Origin: Gemmatimonadota bacterium
GTDB lineage: Bacteria; Gemmatimonadota; Gemmatimonadetes; Gemmatimonadales; GWC2-71-9
Assembly: GCA_003220985.1 (NCBI GenBank)
Contig: QHTY01000275.1
Location: 1-5,846, forward strand
Direction: 5' to 3'
DNA: 5,846 bases
Part shown: one piece after another, positions 5,702 to 5,846 of the stretch
How the letters are laid out: each line of letters begins with the position of its first letter
Position numbering within the stretch: position 1 is the stretch's first letter
Made by a program: the position numbers and the translations under genes
The notes under the pieces: generated by a model
Databases searched by the model: none
Told to the model about the DNA's origin: nothing
The model's input: the letters and a program-made list of their open reading frames with translations, nothing else

Positions 5702-5846
5702 GCGTGCGCCCTCTCGTAGGCCGCGATGCGCGGCTCCTCGAGCAGCGTCCGGCCGATCTCGTCGAGGCCAGCGAGCAGCAGCTCGCGACCGTAGGGATCG
5801 GCGCGAAAAGCGGCGGAGAAGCCCTCGTCATCCGAGACCACGAGCT
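5698..5846 (-). CDS. leuD: 3-isopropylmalate dehydratase small subunit, C-terminal part
   Basis: Only the last 48 residues are in the window; the 5' part lies beyond base 5846. With LeuC, LeuD isomerises 2-isopropylmalate to 3-isopropylmalate, the step just before LeuB. The visible end contains F-x-x-x-F-R (residues 9-14), then LLLAGLDEIGRTL (23-35) and IAAYERA (40-46). This matches the characteristic LeuD C-terminus: LL-x-G-x-D-x-I-x-x-T-L, then an acidic residue and IxAYE. The TGA stop shares GTGA with the leuB GTG start, so the two genes are coupled. leuC is expected immediately upstream, outside the window. The residues seen are short but diagnostic, and the neighbour supports the call. 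Confidence 0.9.
   Translation of the reverse strand, partial: LVVSDDEGFSAAFRADPYGRELLLAGLDEIGRTLLEEPRIAAYERAHA
5710..5715 (-). promoter_or_regulatory. Ribosome binding site of leuB inside the leuD end
   Basis: Coding-strand GAGAGG, 8 bases before the GTG start of leuB (5701-5699). A modest match that supports the non-ATG start overlapping the leuD stop. Confidence 0.5.

Noticed and set aside
4739..5719. Plus-strand open frame (326 codons) opposite leuB
   Set aside because: Same reason: a low-complexity Arg/His-rich product, antisense to a clear LeuB.

Overview
The window is a GC-rich, fully coding piece of bacterial chromosome. Four genes for branched-chain amino acid and phenylalanine synthesis lie head-to-tail on the minus strand, followed on that strand by a Tat-exported oxidoreductase. 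Two plus-strand genes converge on them from the left. High GC, Shine-Dalgarno sites of the AGGGAG/GAGGGA type, and a Tat-dependent Gfo/Idh/MocA oxidoreductase with an SRREFL motif fit Gemmatimonadota or Acidobacteriota. This placement is an inference from style, not from a marker gene.

Minus strand, in transcription order (right to left): leuD (3' end only, cut by the window edge), leuB, ilvD, pheA (prephenate dehydratase with ACT domain), then after a 58-bp gap the oxidoreductase. leuD/leuB overlap by GTGA, leuB/ilvD by ATGA and ilvD/pheA by 8 bp, so these four almost certainly form one translationally coupled operon. LeuD and LeuB act in leucine synthesis, IlvD makes the 2-keto acid precursors of valine, leucine and isoleucine, and PheA commits prephenate to phenylalanine. 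The oxidoreductase may be read through from the operon or start from a weak promoter of its own in the 58-bp gap.

Plus strand: positions 1-374 hold the C-terminal part of a secreted chymotrypsin-fold (S1) serine protease with the GDSGSP catalytic serine. Positions 375-770 stay open in the same frame and encode a BsuPI-type (intracellular proteinase inhibitor-like) beta-sandwich domain. The domain's first strand lies upstream of the only usable in-frame start (GTG 474), so this gene has an unresolved 5' end. Its stop overlaps the stop of the convergent oxidoreductase by 11 bp.

No RNA gene, CRISPR array, insertion sequence or phage gene was seen, and no stretch over 300 bp lacks a gene. I found no clear new system. 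The best second-look items are the start-less BsuPI domain beside a protease, a twin G7 tract just after the pheA start, and two departures in LeuB: a shortened loop and changed NAD-contact positions.
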